From contig PWER01000008.1 in assembly GCA_003553565.1 (NCBI GenBank), positions 1 through 39,611 of the forward strand: 39,611 nt of DNA. The letters run 5' to 3'. Source of the DNA: Nitriliruptoria bacterium. Its GTDB lineage: Bacteria > Actinomycetota > Nitriliruptoria > Euzebyales > Egibacteraceae. A model generated the notes under the pieces. The model searched no databases. It was not told the origin of the DNA and saw only the letters and a list, made by a program, of their open reading frames with translations. The translations under genes were made by a program, and so were the position numbers. The stretch's first letter is position 1. Each line of letters starts with the position of its first letter. Of this stretch, positions 29,768-38,876 are shown piece by piece.

Positions 29768-31237
29768 CGGCGCGCTCCTGGCCGGCGATCGAGGCCTGGG
29801 GCGCCGAGGCGGTCGCGCCCGGCTCCGCGGGGGTCGGGCCCGCCGGCGGCGGCTGGGCGACCGGACCGAGCCCGGTGTGGTGCAGGTTGCCCGACACAGC
29901 GGGCTCGCCGTCGCCGTCGTCAGGGTCGGCCTCGTCGGTCAGCTCGCCGTCGTGCACGGTGAAGCGGCCGCGCAGCAGCGTGTGGACGACGCGTCCTCGC
30001 AGCGTGCGCCCCGCGAAGGGCGTGTTGTGGCTGCGCGAGACCAGGACGCCGGGCTGCACGGTCCACTGGGCCTGGGGATCGAACACGCACAGGTTGGCGG
30101 GCGCGCCCGGCTCCAGCGGCCCACCGTGCCCGTCGATGTCGCGGCTGCGGGCCGGCGCGGTCGACAGCGCGCGCACCGCCTGGGGCAGGGTGAGGGTGGG
30201 CTCGCCGCGCTCGGGGAACACGAGCTCGGTCAGCGTCACCGCCAGCGCCGTCTCCAGCCCGACCATCCCGGGTGGGGCGTGGCCCCACTCCTGCTCCTTG
30301 TGCTCGGGCGCGTGCGGCGCGTGGTCGGTGGCGATCGCGTCGAGGGTGCCCTCGGCCAGGCCGGCGCGGATGGCGCGGACGTCGGCGGCGGTGCGCAGCG
30401 GCGGGTTGACCCGGTAGACCGCGTCGAAGTCCCCGGCGAGGTCCTCGGTCAGCGTGAAGTGGTGCGGGGTGGCCTCGGCGGTCACGCGCACGCCGCGCTG
30501 CTTGGCCTCGCGGATGAGCTCGACGGCGCGGGCGGTGGACACGTGCGGGATGTGCAGCCGGGCGCCGAGCCCCTCGGCGAGCAGCAGGTCGCGGGCGATC
30601 ATCACCTCCTCGGCCTCGTGGGGCCGGCCGGGCAGGCCGAGGCGCGCGGCCACGCCACCCTCGTTGGCGGTCCCGCCGGCCACCAGCGCAGGGTCCTCGG
30701 CGTGGTTGCAGATGATCGCGTCCCAGGTGCGGGCGTAGGCCATCGCCCGGCGCAGCACCTGCGCGCTGCCCACGGGGATGCCGTCGTCGGAGAAGCAGCG
30801 CACCCCGACCGCGGCCATCGCGCCGAGCTCGGCGAGGCGCTCGCCGGCCAGGTGCTGGGTGATCGCGCCGACGGGGTGGACGTCGCAGCGGCCCGCGGCC
30901 ACGGCGAGCTGCTTGACCTGCTCGATGACCGCGGCGTGGTCAGCGACCGGCTCGGTGTTGGCCATCGGGCACACGGCGGTGAACCCGCCCAGCGCCGCGG
31001 CGGCCGTGCCGCTGGCCACGGTCTCGGCGTCCTCGCCGCCGGGCTCGCGCAGGTGGACGTGCAGGTCGACGAGCCCCGGGCTGATCACCAGGCCGTCGCA
31101 GTCCAGGCGCAGTCCAGCCGAGTCGTCGCCGACCGCGGCGATGCGCTCGCCGTCGACGACGATGTTGGCGATCTCATCGCGGCCGGTGGCCGGGTCGATG
31201 ACCCGGGCGCCGGTGAGCGTCAGCGTGGTGGTGGCGC

Positions 31238-31241
<4 letters not shown>
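29760..31241 (-). CDS. pyrC: dihydroorotase
   Basis: Zinc amidohydrolase that cyclises carbamoyl aspartate to dihydroorotate. The 493-residue protein shows metal ligands in [13 protein letters not shown] (His61, His63), [31 protein letters not shown] and [15 protein letters not shown], plus the substrate-binding [16 protein letters not shown]. The usual family length is ~430. The last ~55 residues are a Pro/Ala/Gly-rich extension after the amidohydrolase beta-sandwich. The ATG overlaps the pyrB stop by 4 nt. Confidence 0.97.
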
Positions 31242-32888
<1,647 letters not shown>

Positions 32889-32894
32889 GTCGTC

Positions 32895-32926
32895 CCTTTC
32901 TGGCCTCACCGGACCAGGCTTAAAGG
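32895..32926 (-). promoter_or_regulatory. PyrR-binding RNA hairpin
   Basis: The transcript reads GGUCCGGUGAGGCC (32902-32915), which fits the PyrR-binding consensus ARUCCNGNGAGGYU at all but the outer base pair, where A-U is replaced by G-C and pairing is kept. Around it CUGG/CCAG forms the upper stem and CCUUU/AAAGG (32922-32926 / 32895-32899) the lower stem, with an asymmetric AAGC internal loop. The 3' AAAGG is also the Shine-Dalgarno of the leader ORF. Confidence 0.75.
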
Positions 32927-32934
32927 TCGCCCGG

Positions 32935-32964
32935 AGCATAGCGCCACGGTGGTCGCGACGGCAA
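32935..32964 (-). promoter_or_regulatory. pyr operon promoter
   Basis: TTGCCG (32959-32964) and TATGCT (32935-32940) are separated by 18 nt on the minus strand. Transcription would start near 32928, a few bases before the PyrR-binding hairpin, giving a leader of about 144 nt to pyrR. Confidence 0.6.
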
Positions 32965-33016
32965 CGCGCCGGGCGCTGCGCCGGCAGCAGCGGGCCCTGC
33001 GACCGAGCGGCTGCAC

Positions 33017-33862
33017 TCACCCACCGTCGCGGCGCCGCTCGATCCGCTCGCGGAACTGCTCGAGAGGCTGTGCGCCGGCCAGCAGCTCAGGCGGTTGGTC
33101 ACCACCGAAGATCACGAACGCGGGCGTGCCGCTGACGCCGCGCGACTGCCCGCTGGCGACCTCGCCGGCGATCGCCTTGTCATAGGCGTCCGAGGCCACC
33201 GCCTCTTCGACCGCGTCACCGTCCAGCCCGACCTCGTCGGCCAGCGCTCCGAGGTCCTCGGCGTCGATGCCCTGGTCGACGCCGTGCTCGAACAGGGCGC
33301 TGTGCAGCTCCCAGAAGCCGCCCTGCTCGGCGGCGGCCATCCCCGCTGCTGCGGCTCGCTCGGACCCGCGGCCCTGCACGGGGAAGTCCCGCCAGACATA
33401 GCGCAGGTCGCCGGCGTCGACGTAGTCGTCGACGAGGGCGCCGAACGTGTCCTCGTGATGGGCCTGGCAGAAGGGGCAGGCGAAGTCGCTGTACTCGATG
33501 ATCGTCACGGGCGCGTCGGGGTCGCCGAGCAGGCGCGCGGGTCCCGACGCGGACTCGCCCGCCGCATCGCTGGCCTGCCCGTCGGCCACGGCGGCATCGC
33601 CGTCGTCGCTGGCCGTGCCCCACAGCTCCATGTCGCTCGCCAACCCGATGACGACGGCAGCCCCCACCACCGCCACCACGAGCAGGGGCCCACCGACACG
33701 TCGAAGCATCGACGGGCGCTCGGATGCCGAGGCCACGTCGCGGTCCGGCGCGGCGGTGGCGCCCGGGTCGCCGGTGGACTGGGGGTCGCCAGAGCCCGGC
33801 GTGCTGCCGGGATCCTGGCTGCTGTCGGGCCCCTGGGTGTTGCCCGGGTCGTGGGTGCTCAT
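33017..33862 (-). CDS. membrane-anchored DsbA/thioredoxin-fold oxidoreductase
   Basis: A 281-residue thiol-disulfide oxidoreductase of the DsbA-like (Thioredoxin_4/BDBH) type, probably acting outside the membrane. The first ~50 residues are a disordered Gly/Pro/Asp/Ser cytoplasmic region. Residues 57-75 form one membrane helix (GGPLLVVAVVGAAVVIGLA), followed by an acidic linker and the thioredoxin fold with DFACPFCQAHHEDTF (CxxC at Cys129/Cys132) and the cis-proline loop SGTPAFVIFGG. The ATG at 33862 has GGAGA about 9 nt upstream. It ends 52 bp before the pyr -35 box. Its partner oxidase is not in the window. Confidence 0.9.
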   Translation of the reverse strand: MSTHDPGNTQGPDSSQDPGSTPGSGDPQSTGDPGATAAPDRDVASASERPSMLRRVGGPLLVVAVVGAAVVIGLASDMELWGTASDDGDAAVADGQASDAAGESASGPARLLGDPDAPVTIIEYSDFACPFCQAHHEDTFGALVDDYVDAGDLRYVWRDFPVQGRGSERAAAAGMAAAEQGGFWELHSALFEHGVDQGIDAEDLGALADEVGLDGDAVEEAVASDAYDKAIAGEVASGQSRGVSGTPAFVIFGGDQPPELLAGAQPLEQFRERIERRRDGG

Positions 33863-33903
33863 GGTGTGTGGTCTCCGATGACCGCAAGGAGGATCGTGCT
33901 CGC

Positions 33904-33939
33904 CGCGCTGGCAGTGCTGGCAGCGCTGGCCGCGCTGCC
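33904..33939. repeat. four 9-bp tandem repeats upstream of the DsbA-like gene
   Basis: Four 9-bp units of the form agcgctggc occur at 33904, 33913, 33922 and 33931, followed by an 8-bp cgcagcac duplication at 33963-33978. They fill much of the 157-bp gap between the HNH-protein stop and the DsbA-like start. No promoter is clear among them. Confidence 0.75.
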
Positions 33940-34019
33940 GGCGAGGTTGCCACGCCCCGCACCGCAGCACCGCAGCACCGGGCACGGGAGCACCGGGCGC
34001 AACTGGGCGGCCGCCGCGC

Positions 34020-35504
34020 TCACTGCTCCCACGGGTCGACAGGGTCGGTATGACGCACCTGCCCCAGCGGCCCTGTCCAGGTGCATCGCCCGGTGTCGGG
34101 GTCCAGCGACACCGACCACTTGCGGTGCTCCACGAGATCGTGGTGAGCGTGGCACACCGGGATCGAGTCGAGGAGATCCGTCACCCCGCTCGTGACCCAG
34201 GGAGTGAGGTGATGCACCTCGCCCCACGACACGGGCCGGTCGCAGTCGGGCCCGCGACATCGGGTGTGCAGCATCTGCAGCAGCGGCCGCAGCCAGTCCG
34301 GCAGCGTGCGGTGGGTCCGGCTGACCTCGATCGGGCGCCACGGTCCGAGGGTCTGCACGGCGGTCACGCGCGCATCCGCGGCCACGCGACGCGCCTGATC
34401 GGGCGAGATCGGCCCGGCGAACCGCAGGCGCGGGGAGCGCTGCGCCTGCCGGTCGACGCCGGCGAGCGTCGCCACGTCCACGATCGCCAGCACGTGCGGA
34501 CGAGCGCCGTGGCGGCACGGGATGTGCGGCGCCGATGCGGCGTGCTCGAGCGCAGCGTGCAGCGCATCGTGGCGCCGCTGCGCGGGGCTGCGGCACTCCT
34601 CGGTGGGCGTCTCGGGAGGATCGGGCGTCTCGCAGGCGTCCAGCACTGCGGCGAGCAGCTCGCCGGTGACGAGATCGAGGGTGGCCCGCAGGTCCCACAG
34701 CCCGTCGATCGTGGGCACGAGGGTCAGGCCACGGCGCTCGTCAGGGCCGTTGCGCTCGAGCGGCTTGGCAGCGGTGCCGTCCGCGTCCACCAGATCCCGC
34801 ACCCGCGCGACCGCCCGGCCCACGTCGTAGGGCCGCGCGGTCAGCGCGAGGTCGCACAGCGCGTCCTCGACCTGCGCGATGGCGCTCATGCGCCGCGGCA
34901 CGGCTGCGCGCGTGACCTGGGTGACGTGGGCCAGTGAGATCTCACCCTGCTGGAGGTGTCGAGCCAGCCGCGGCAGCCGCTCCAGGCGGCGCGCGGCCTG
35001 CACGCGCTGGGTGGCAGCGCCGTGGTCGAGTCGGGCGCGACGACGCAGCCACGACGCCGTGGTCACCGCCCCCTCGTGGGCGACCGCGTCGCGTCGGTCG
35101 ACCTCTCCGACGAGCCGCACCTGCTGGCCGTCGAGCACGTTGCGGGCGCGCTCCAGCGCCAGGACCGCGTCGGTGGTGGCCTGGTCGGCCTCGGGGTCGA
35201 GGTCGACCGCGGCGAGACGGCCCAGCGCGGCTTCGATGTCAGCGACCGCCTCATCCAGCGTGGGCACTGGCGTGGCCTCGGTCTCGGCGGTGTCCGCGCC
35301 GCTTGGCTCGTCAGTCGATGCGGCGTCGTAGGAAGCGGCCGGCTCGCGCGCCAGGCGGGCGCTGGTGGCCTCGTCGGGCTCGTGCCGGTCAGCGGGATCG
35401 CCGCTGGGGCCCTCGGGCAGCACCCCGGGCACCGCCCAGGGGCGCCAGCCCGCGGGCGCTGTGCGCTGCGGGCGGCGAGGGCGAGCCGAGTGCGGGGCGA
35501 ACAT
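34020..35504 (-). CDS. DUF222 / HNH endonuclease domain protein (13E12-like family)
   Basis: A 494-residue protein. Residues about 85-370 form the helical DUF222 domain (LDEAVADIEAALGRLAAVDLD, EVDRRDAVAHEGAVTTASWLRRRARL, ARRLERLPRLARHLQQGEISLAHV). The C-terminal HNH nuclease shows CRGPDCDRPVSWGEVHHLTPWVTSG and PVCHAHHDLVEHRKW, with paired His and Cys residues. The ~80-residue N-terminus is disordered. Such genes are multi-copy in many actinobacteria (the 13E12 repeat of Mycobacterium) and behave as dispersed elements; their role is unknown. It interrupts an otherwise housekeeping run. The ATG at 35504 is chosen because a TATACT box ends 7 nt before it, implying a leaderless mRNA. Confidence 0.9.
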   Translation of the reverse strand: MFAPHSARPRRPQRTAPAGWRPWAVPGVLPEGPSGDPADRHEPDEATSARLAREPAASYDAASTDEPSGADTAETEATPVPTLDEAVADIEAALGRLAAVDLDPEADQATTDAVLALERARNVLDGQQVRLVGEVDRRDAVAHEGAVTTASWLRRRARLDHGAATQRVQAARRLERLPRLARHLQQGEISLAHVTQVTRAAVPRRMSAIAQVEDALCDLALTARPYDVGRAVARVRDLVDADGTAAKPLERNGPDERRGLTLVPTIDGLWDLRATLDLVTGELLAAVLDACETPDPPETPTEECRSPAQRRHDALHAALEHAASAPHIPCRHGARPHVLAIVDVATLAGVDRQAQRSPRLRFAGPISPDQARRVAADARVTAVQTLGPWRPIEVSRTHRTLPDWLRPLLQMLHTRCRGPDCDRPVSWGEVHHLTPWVTSGVTDLLDSIPVCHAHHDLVEHRKWSVSLDPDTGRCTWTGPLGQVRHTDPVDPWEQ

Positions 35505-35511
35505 GTGTCCA

Positions 35512-35517
35512 AGTATA
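35512..35517 (-). promoter_or_regulatory. -10 box of a leaderless HNH-protein transcript
   Basis: TATACT on the minus strand is followed by 7 nt and then the ATG. The expected transcription start therefore falls on, or within a base of, the start codon, and no Shine-Dalgarno is present. No good -35 hexamer is visible. Leaderless genes of this layout are frequent in actinobacteria. Confidence 0.5.
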
Positions 35518-35660
35518 CCCGGGGGTGGGACAGCGCCCCGTAGGCCACGCCCGACGAGCTGTGGAGAACCGGCACGCGGCCGAGACGGCCAGGCCGCCGG
35601 GCCGGGGCACGTCACGCGCGGCTGCGACGCGTGAGCCGCGGCCGGGGGGCGGCGAGGCCG

Positions 35661-36101
35661 TCACTCGGGTTCGGGCGGGCGACGCTGCTGCTTGACCTCG
35701 CCGCGGCGGCGCTTGGCGGCCAGTCGGCGCTGCTCGGCCGAGCGCGGCTTGCGGGTGGGGCGGCGCTCGCGGCGCGGGGTCAGCGCCTCGCGCAGCAGCG
35801 TGACCAGTCTCCCTCGGACGGCTTCGCGATTGCGCGCCTGCGAGCGGTGCTCGCTGGCGGTGAGCAGCAGCTCGCCCTCGCCGGTCAGCCGCGAGCCGAG
35901 CGTGCGGTAGATCGCCGCCTTCTGCTGGTCGGTCAGGGCCGATGAGCCCGCGACGTCGAAGCGCAGCTCGACCTTGGTGGCCGAGGTGTTGACGTGCTGA
36001 CCGCCTGGCCCGCCCGAGCGCACGAAGCGCTCGTCGAGCTCGCGCTCGGGGATGTGCACGTCCCCGCGGACGGTCAGCCCGTCGCCGTCGTGGGCGGCCA
36101 C
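35661..36101 (-). CDS. arfB: ArfB/YaeJ-like alternative ribosome-rescue peptidyl-tRNA hydrolase
   Basis: Frees ribosomes stalled on mRNAs without a stop codon by hydrolysing peptidyl-tRNA. The 146-residue protein has the release-factor catalytic loop in RSGGPGGQHVNTSATKVELRFD (GGQ at 33-35) and the ArfB-type very basic C-terminal tail (RRERRPTRKPRSAEQRRLAAKRRR), which sits in the empty mRNA channel. It lacks codon-recognition domains. The GTG at 36101 has AGGAGGAG 4 nt upstream. It follows nusB by 25 bp. Confidence 0.93.
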   Translation of the reverse strand: MAAHDGDGLTVRGDVHIPERELDERFVRSGGPGGQHVNTSATKVELRFDVAGSSALTDQQKAAIYRTLGSRLTGEGELLLTASEHRSQARNREAVRGRLVTLLREALTPRRERRPTRKPRSAEQRRLAAKRRRGEVKQQRRPPEPE

Positions 36102-36126
36102 GATGCTCCTCCTCGACCGTGCCGGC

Positions 36127-36594
36127 TCAGTCGGCGGGGTCGGGCGCGTCGTCTTCCTGGTGGTCAGTCGCCTCGGGCAGCTGCTCGGGATCGGCGCCCT
36201 GCTCGCGCGCCAGGCGGCCGAGCACCCCGTTGATGAAGCGCCCGGAGTCCTCGGTGGACAGCGAGCGAGCGAGCTCCACGGCCTCGTTGATCGCCACCGA
36301 TGCGGGGACGTCGGGGTCGTGAGCGATCTCGTGCAGGCCGAGGCGCAGCAGGTTGCGATCCACCACCGGCATGCGCTGGAGGCGCCACCCTTGTGCGGCG
36401 TCGGCGATCGCGCGGTCCAGCTCCCCGCGGCGCTCGGCGACGCCCTCGACCAGCGCGACCGTGAACGGGTCGGGCGGGTCGTCGCCGTCCTGGGCCGCCG
36501 CGAGCACCGCAGCGAGCGGACGACCGAGGACATCCGCCTCGTAGAGCAGCTCGAGCGCCCGCGTGCGGGCGTCGTGCCGTGTGACGCGGGCCAT
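36127..36594 (-). CDS. nusB: transcription antitermination factor NusB
   Basis: RNA-binding antitermination factor that acts with NusE/S10 on rRNA operons. The 155-residue protein shows the all-helical NusB pattern: RHDARTRALELLYEADVLG, DRNLLRLGLHEIAHDPDVPASVAINEAVELARSLSTEDSGRFINGVLGRLARE, then an acidic tail. The ATG at 36594 starts 5 nt after the efp stop. The efp-nusB pairing is common in Gram-positive bacteria and supports the call. Confidence 0.96.
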   Translation of the reverse strand: MARVTRHDARTRALELLYEADVLGRPLAAVLAAAQDGDDPPDPFTVALVEGVAERRGELDRAIADAAQGWRLQRMPVVDRNLLRLGLHEIAHDPDVPASVAINEAVELARSLSTEDSGRFINGVLGRLAREQGADPEQLPEATDHQEDDAPDPAD

Positions 36595-36599
36595 CGGCG

Positions 36600-37157
36600 C
36601 TAGGCCCGTGACAGGTAGTCGCCGGAGCGGGTGTCCACCTTGATGCGCTCTCCCTCGTTGATGAACAGCGGCACCTGCACGGTGGCTCCGGTCTCGAGCG
36701 TGGCGGGCTTGCTGCCACCAGAGACGCGGTCGCCCTGCAGGCCCGGCTCGGTCTCGGTGATCTCGAGCTCGACCGAGGCCGGGAGGTTCGCGCCGATGAC
36801 CTCGTCCTGGTGGAACACGAGCTCGACGGTGTCGCCCTCCTTGATCCACTTCGGGGCGTCGTCGAGCGGCTCGGCCGGCACGAGGATCTGCTCGAACGTC
36901 TCGGTGTCCATGAAGACGTACTGATCGTCCTCGCGGTAGAGGAACTGCAGGTTGCGACGCTCGAGGATGGCCTGCTCGACATCCTCATCGGCGCGGAAGT
37001 TGCGCTCCAGCGTCTTGCCGTGGCGCCCCCCCTTGAGCTTGGTGCGCACGAACGCCTGCCCCTTGCCGGGCTTGATGTGCTGGAACTCCTCGACGCGCCA
37101 GAGGTCGCCGTCGATCTTCAGCGTCATGCCGTTCTTGAGCTTGTTGGTCGAGACCAT
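36600..37157 (-). CDS. efp: elongation factor P
   Basis: EF-P helps the ribosome form peptide bonds at polyproline stretches. The 185-residue protein starts MVSTNKLKNGMTLKIDGDLW and has the loop KPGKGQAFVRTKLK with Lys32 at the tip, the position of post-translational modification in many bacteria. The loop has Gln after the tip glycine, where many have Gly or Ser. The C-terminal OB domain shows VELEITETEPGLQGDRVSGGSKPATLETGATVQVPLF. No EpmA/EpmB or EarP gene is in the window. GGAG lies 5 nt before the ATG. Confidence 0.98.
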   Translation of the reverse strand: MVSTNKLKNGMTLKIDGDLWRVEEFQHIKPGKGQAFVRTKLKGGRHGKTLERNFRADEDVEQAILERRNLQFLYREDDQYVFMDTETFEQILVPAEPLDDAPKWIKEGDTVELVFHQDEVIGANLPASVELEITETEPGLQGDRVSGGSKPATLETGATVQVPLFINEGERIKVDTRSGDYLSRA

Positions 37158-37232
37158 GGAGGCTCCGGTGATCCGGTCGCGGGCGGGGCCGTGCGCGCCG
37201 CGCGTGCGGGTCGCGCGCTGACGATCGTCGCG

Positions 37233-38315
37233 TCAGCGCACCGCGAGCGTGCGATCGGGCGTGGTCAGCGCGCGGCAGCCGTCATCGGTGACGACGACGA
37301 GGTCCTCTATGCGCGCGCCCCCGAGCTCGGACAGGTAGATCCCTGGCTCGACGGTGACGGCCATGCGGGCCGCGAGTGTAGCGTCGGACGAGGTACCCAG
37401 ACGCGGCGCCTCGTGCAGGTCGAGGCCGACGCCGTGGCCGGTGCCGTGCACGAAGGCCTCGCCGTGGCCGGCCTGGGCGATCAGGTCGCGGGCGGCAGCG
37501 TCGACGTCGCGCGCGGCCACGCCGTCAGCGACCGCAGCCACGGCAGCCGCCTGGGCAGCGGCGACCACCTCGACGACCTCACCGAGCTCGGGCCCTGGCT
37601 CGCCCAGCGACACGAGGCGTGTCATGTCCGCGCAGTAGCCATCGACCCTGGCGCCCATGTCGACGGTGATCAGGTCGCCCTCGACCAGGGCCCGCCGCCC
37701 GTCCTTGTGGTGGGGCCGCGCGCCGTTGGGGCCGCCGGCCACGGTCGGGGGGAACGCCGGCGCGTCCGCGCCGAGGTCGACCATGGTGCGCTCGGCGAAG
37801 CGGGCGACCTCACGCTCGGTCACCCCAGGCTGGATCCAGGCGAGCACCGCCTCCCACGTCTGCGCGGTGAGCGCGCAGGCACGCTCGAGCGCCGCGATCT
37901 CCGAGGAGTCCTTGATGGCGCGGAGCTCCTCGACGAGCTGGCCCGCGGGCACGGCCTCGGCAGGCGCGAGCCGCTCCTGGAGGCTGCGCGCGGTGGCCCA
38001 GGGGACGCGGTGGGCCTCGAGGCCCACGCGGTCGGTACCGGCGATCGTCTCGTCGACCCAGTCGTCACCGCGGGTGATGATGCGCGGCAGGTCGGGGACC
38101 TCGGCCTCGGCCTGGTCGCGGTAGCGCCCATCGGTGATCAGCGTGTGACTGCCGTGGGCTCGCACCAGCAACCGACCGGCGCTGCCGGTGAAGCCGGTCA
38201 GATACCGCAGGTTGGTGAGGTCGGTGACCAGCAGCGCGTCGAGTCCGGCCTCGGGCAGACGATCGGCCAGCCGGGCGCGCCGAGCGGCGTGATCGTGGGC
38301 AGGTGGCGTGCTCAT
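37233..38315 (-). CDS. pepP: M24-family Xaa-Pro aminopeptidase
   Basis: Dimetal peptidase that removes N-terminal residues preceding proline. The 360-residue protein has the creatinase N-domain (LDALLVTDLTNLRYLTGFTGSAG) and the pita-bread catalytic domain with metal ligands in TVDMGARVDGYCADMTR (two Asp), HGTGHGVGLDLHE (His), TVEPGIYL (Glu) and ARIEDLVVV (Glu). It overlaps the aroQ stop by 4 nt (ATGA) and lies 75 bp before efp, the same order (aroQ-pepP-efp-nusB) seen in many Gram-positive bacteria. Substrate range is inferred from family. Confidence 0.95.
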   Translation of the reverse strand: MSTPPAHDHAARRARLADRLPEAGLDALLVTDLTNLRYLTGFTGSAGRLLVRAHGSHTLITDGRYRDQAEAEVPDLPRIITRGDDWVDETIAGTDRVGLEAHRVPWATARSLQERLAPAEAVPAGQLVEELRAIKDSSEIAALERACALTAQTWEAVLAWIQPGVTEREVARFAERTMVDLGADAPAFPPTVAGGPNGARPHHKDGRRALVEGDLITVDMGARVDGYCADMTRLVSLGEPGPELGEVVEVVAAAQAAAVAAVADGVAARDVDAAARDLIAQAGHGEAFVHGTGHGVGLDLHEAPRLGTSSDATLAARMAVTVEPGIYLSELGGARIEDLVVVTDDGCRALTTPDRTLAVR

Positions 38316-38767
38316 GCCGAGGGCACGGCGTCGAGGCCGAGGCGGTCGCGACAGGCCATCGCTGCGAGTCGATAGCCGAGGATCCCGGCGCCGGTGATGG
38401 TGATGTCGGCCGCTGGAGAGATCACCGAGTGGCGCCGAAACGGCTCGCGCGCGTGGGTCTGGGACAGGTGCACCTCGACCACCGGTATGCCCAGCATCTC
38501 CACCGCATCGCGCAACGCGTAGCTGTAGTGCGTCAGCGCACCCGGGTTGAGGATCACCGCGCTGGTGCCGTCGTCGCGGGCGCGGTGGAGGCGGTGGACG
38601 AGCTCGCCCTCGTGCTCGGACTGGAAGCGGTCCAGCTGCGGATGCACCGCGCGGGCGGCGGCGTCGGCATCGTCCAGCGTGGCCGTGCCGTAGATGGTCG
38701 GATCGCGTCGCCCCAGCTGCGACAGGTTGGGGCCATGGGCGAGGAGGATCGTGGCGTCCTCGGTCAT
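38312..38767 (-). CDS. aroQ: 3-dehydroquinate dehydratase, type II
   Basis: Dehydrates 3-dehydroquinate in the shikimate pathway. The 151-residue protein matches the type II family: LLAHGPNLSQLGRRDPTIYG (catalytic Tyr26), LNPGALTHYSYALRDAV (Asn74, His80), EVHLSQTHAREPFRRHSVIS (His100 and substrate-binding Arg). The N-terminal HGPN replaces the more usual NGPN. The other aro genes often found upstream are not visible before the window edge; a gene of a different kind lies there. The upstream gap (38768-38876) holds a TAGCCT that could be a weak -10 box. Confidence 0.95.
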   Translation of the reverse strand: MTEDATILLAHGPNLSQLGRRDPTIYGTATLDDADAAARAVHPQLDRFQSEHEGELVHRLHRARDDGTSAVILNPGALTHYSYALRDAVEMLGIPVVEVHLSQTHAREPFRRHSVISPAADITITGAGILGYRLAAMACRDRLGLDAVPSA

Positions 38768-38876
38768 CGTGATGGTGTCCTCGCAGGCGTCGACGTGTCG
38801 CCCGGCAGGCTACACAGGTGCATCGCGGGGCCGGTGGCCGCTCGCGGTGCGCCTTGTGGACGCGCTCGGTCTCGGG

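Noticed and set aside
32965-32990. GC hairpin (gccgg/ccggc) between the DsbA-like gene and the pyr promoter as a terminator
   Set aside because: The stem is short and no T run follows it.
33862-34195. Plus-strand frame starting MTARRIVLAALAVLAALAALPA that looks like a signal peptide
   Set aside because: The hydrophobic run is produced by the 9-bp repeat at 33904-33939. The frame then runs antisense into the HNH gene, and no other gene is on this strand.
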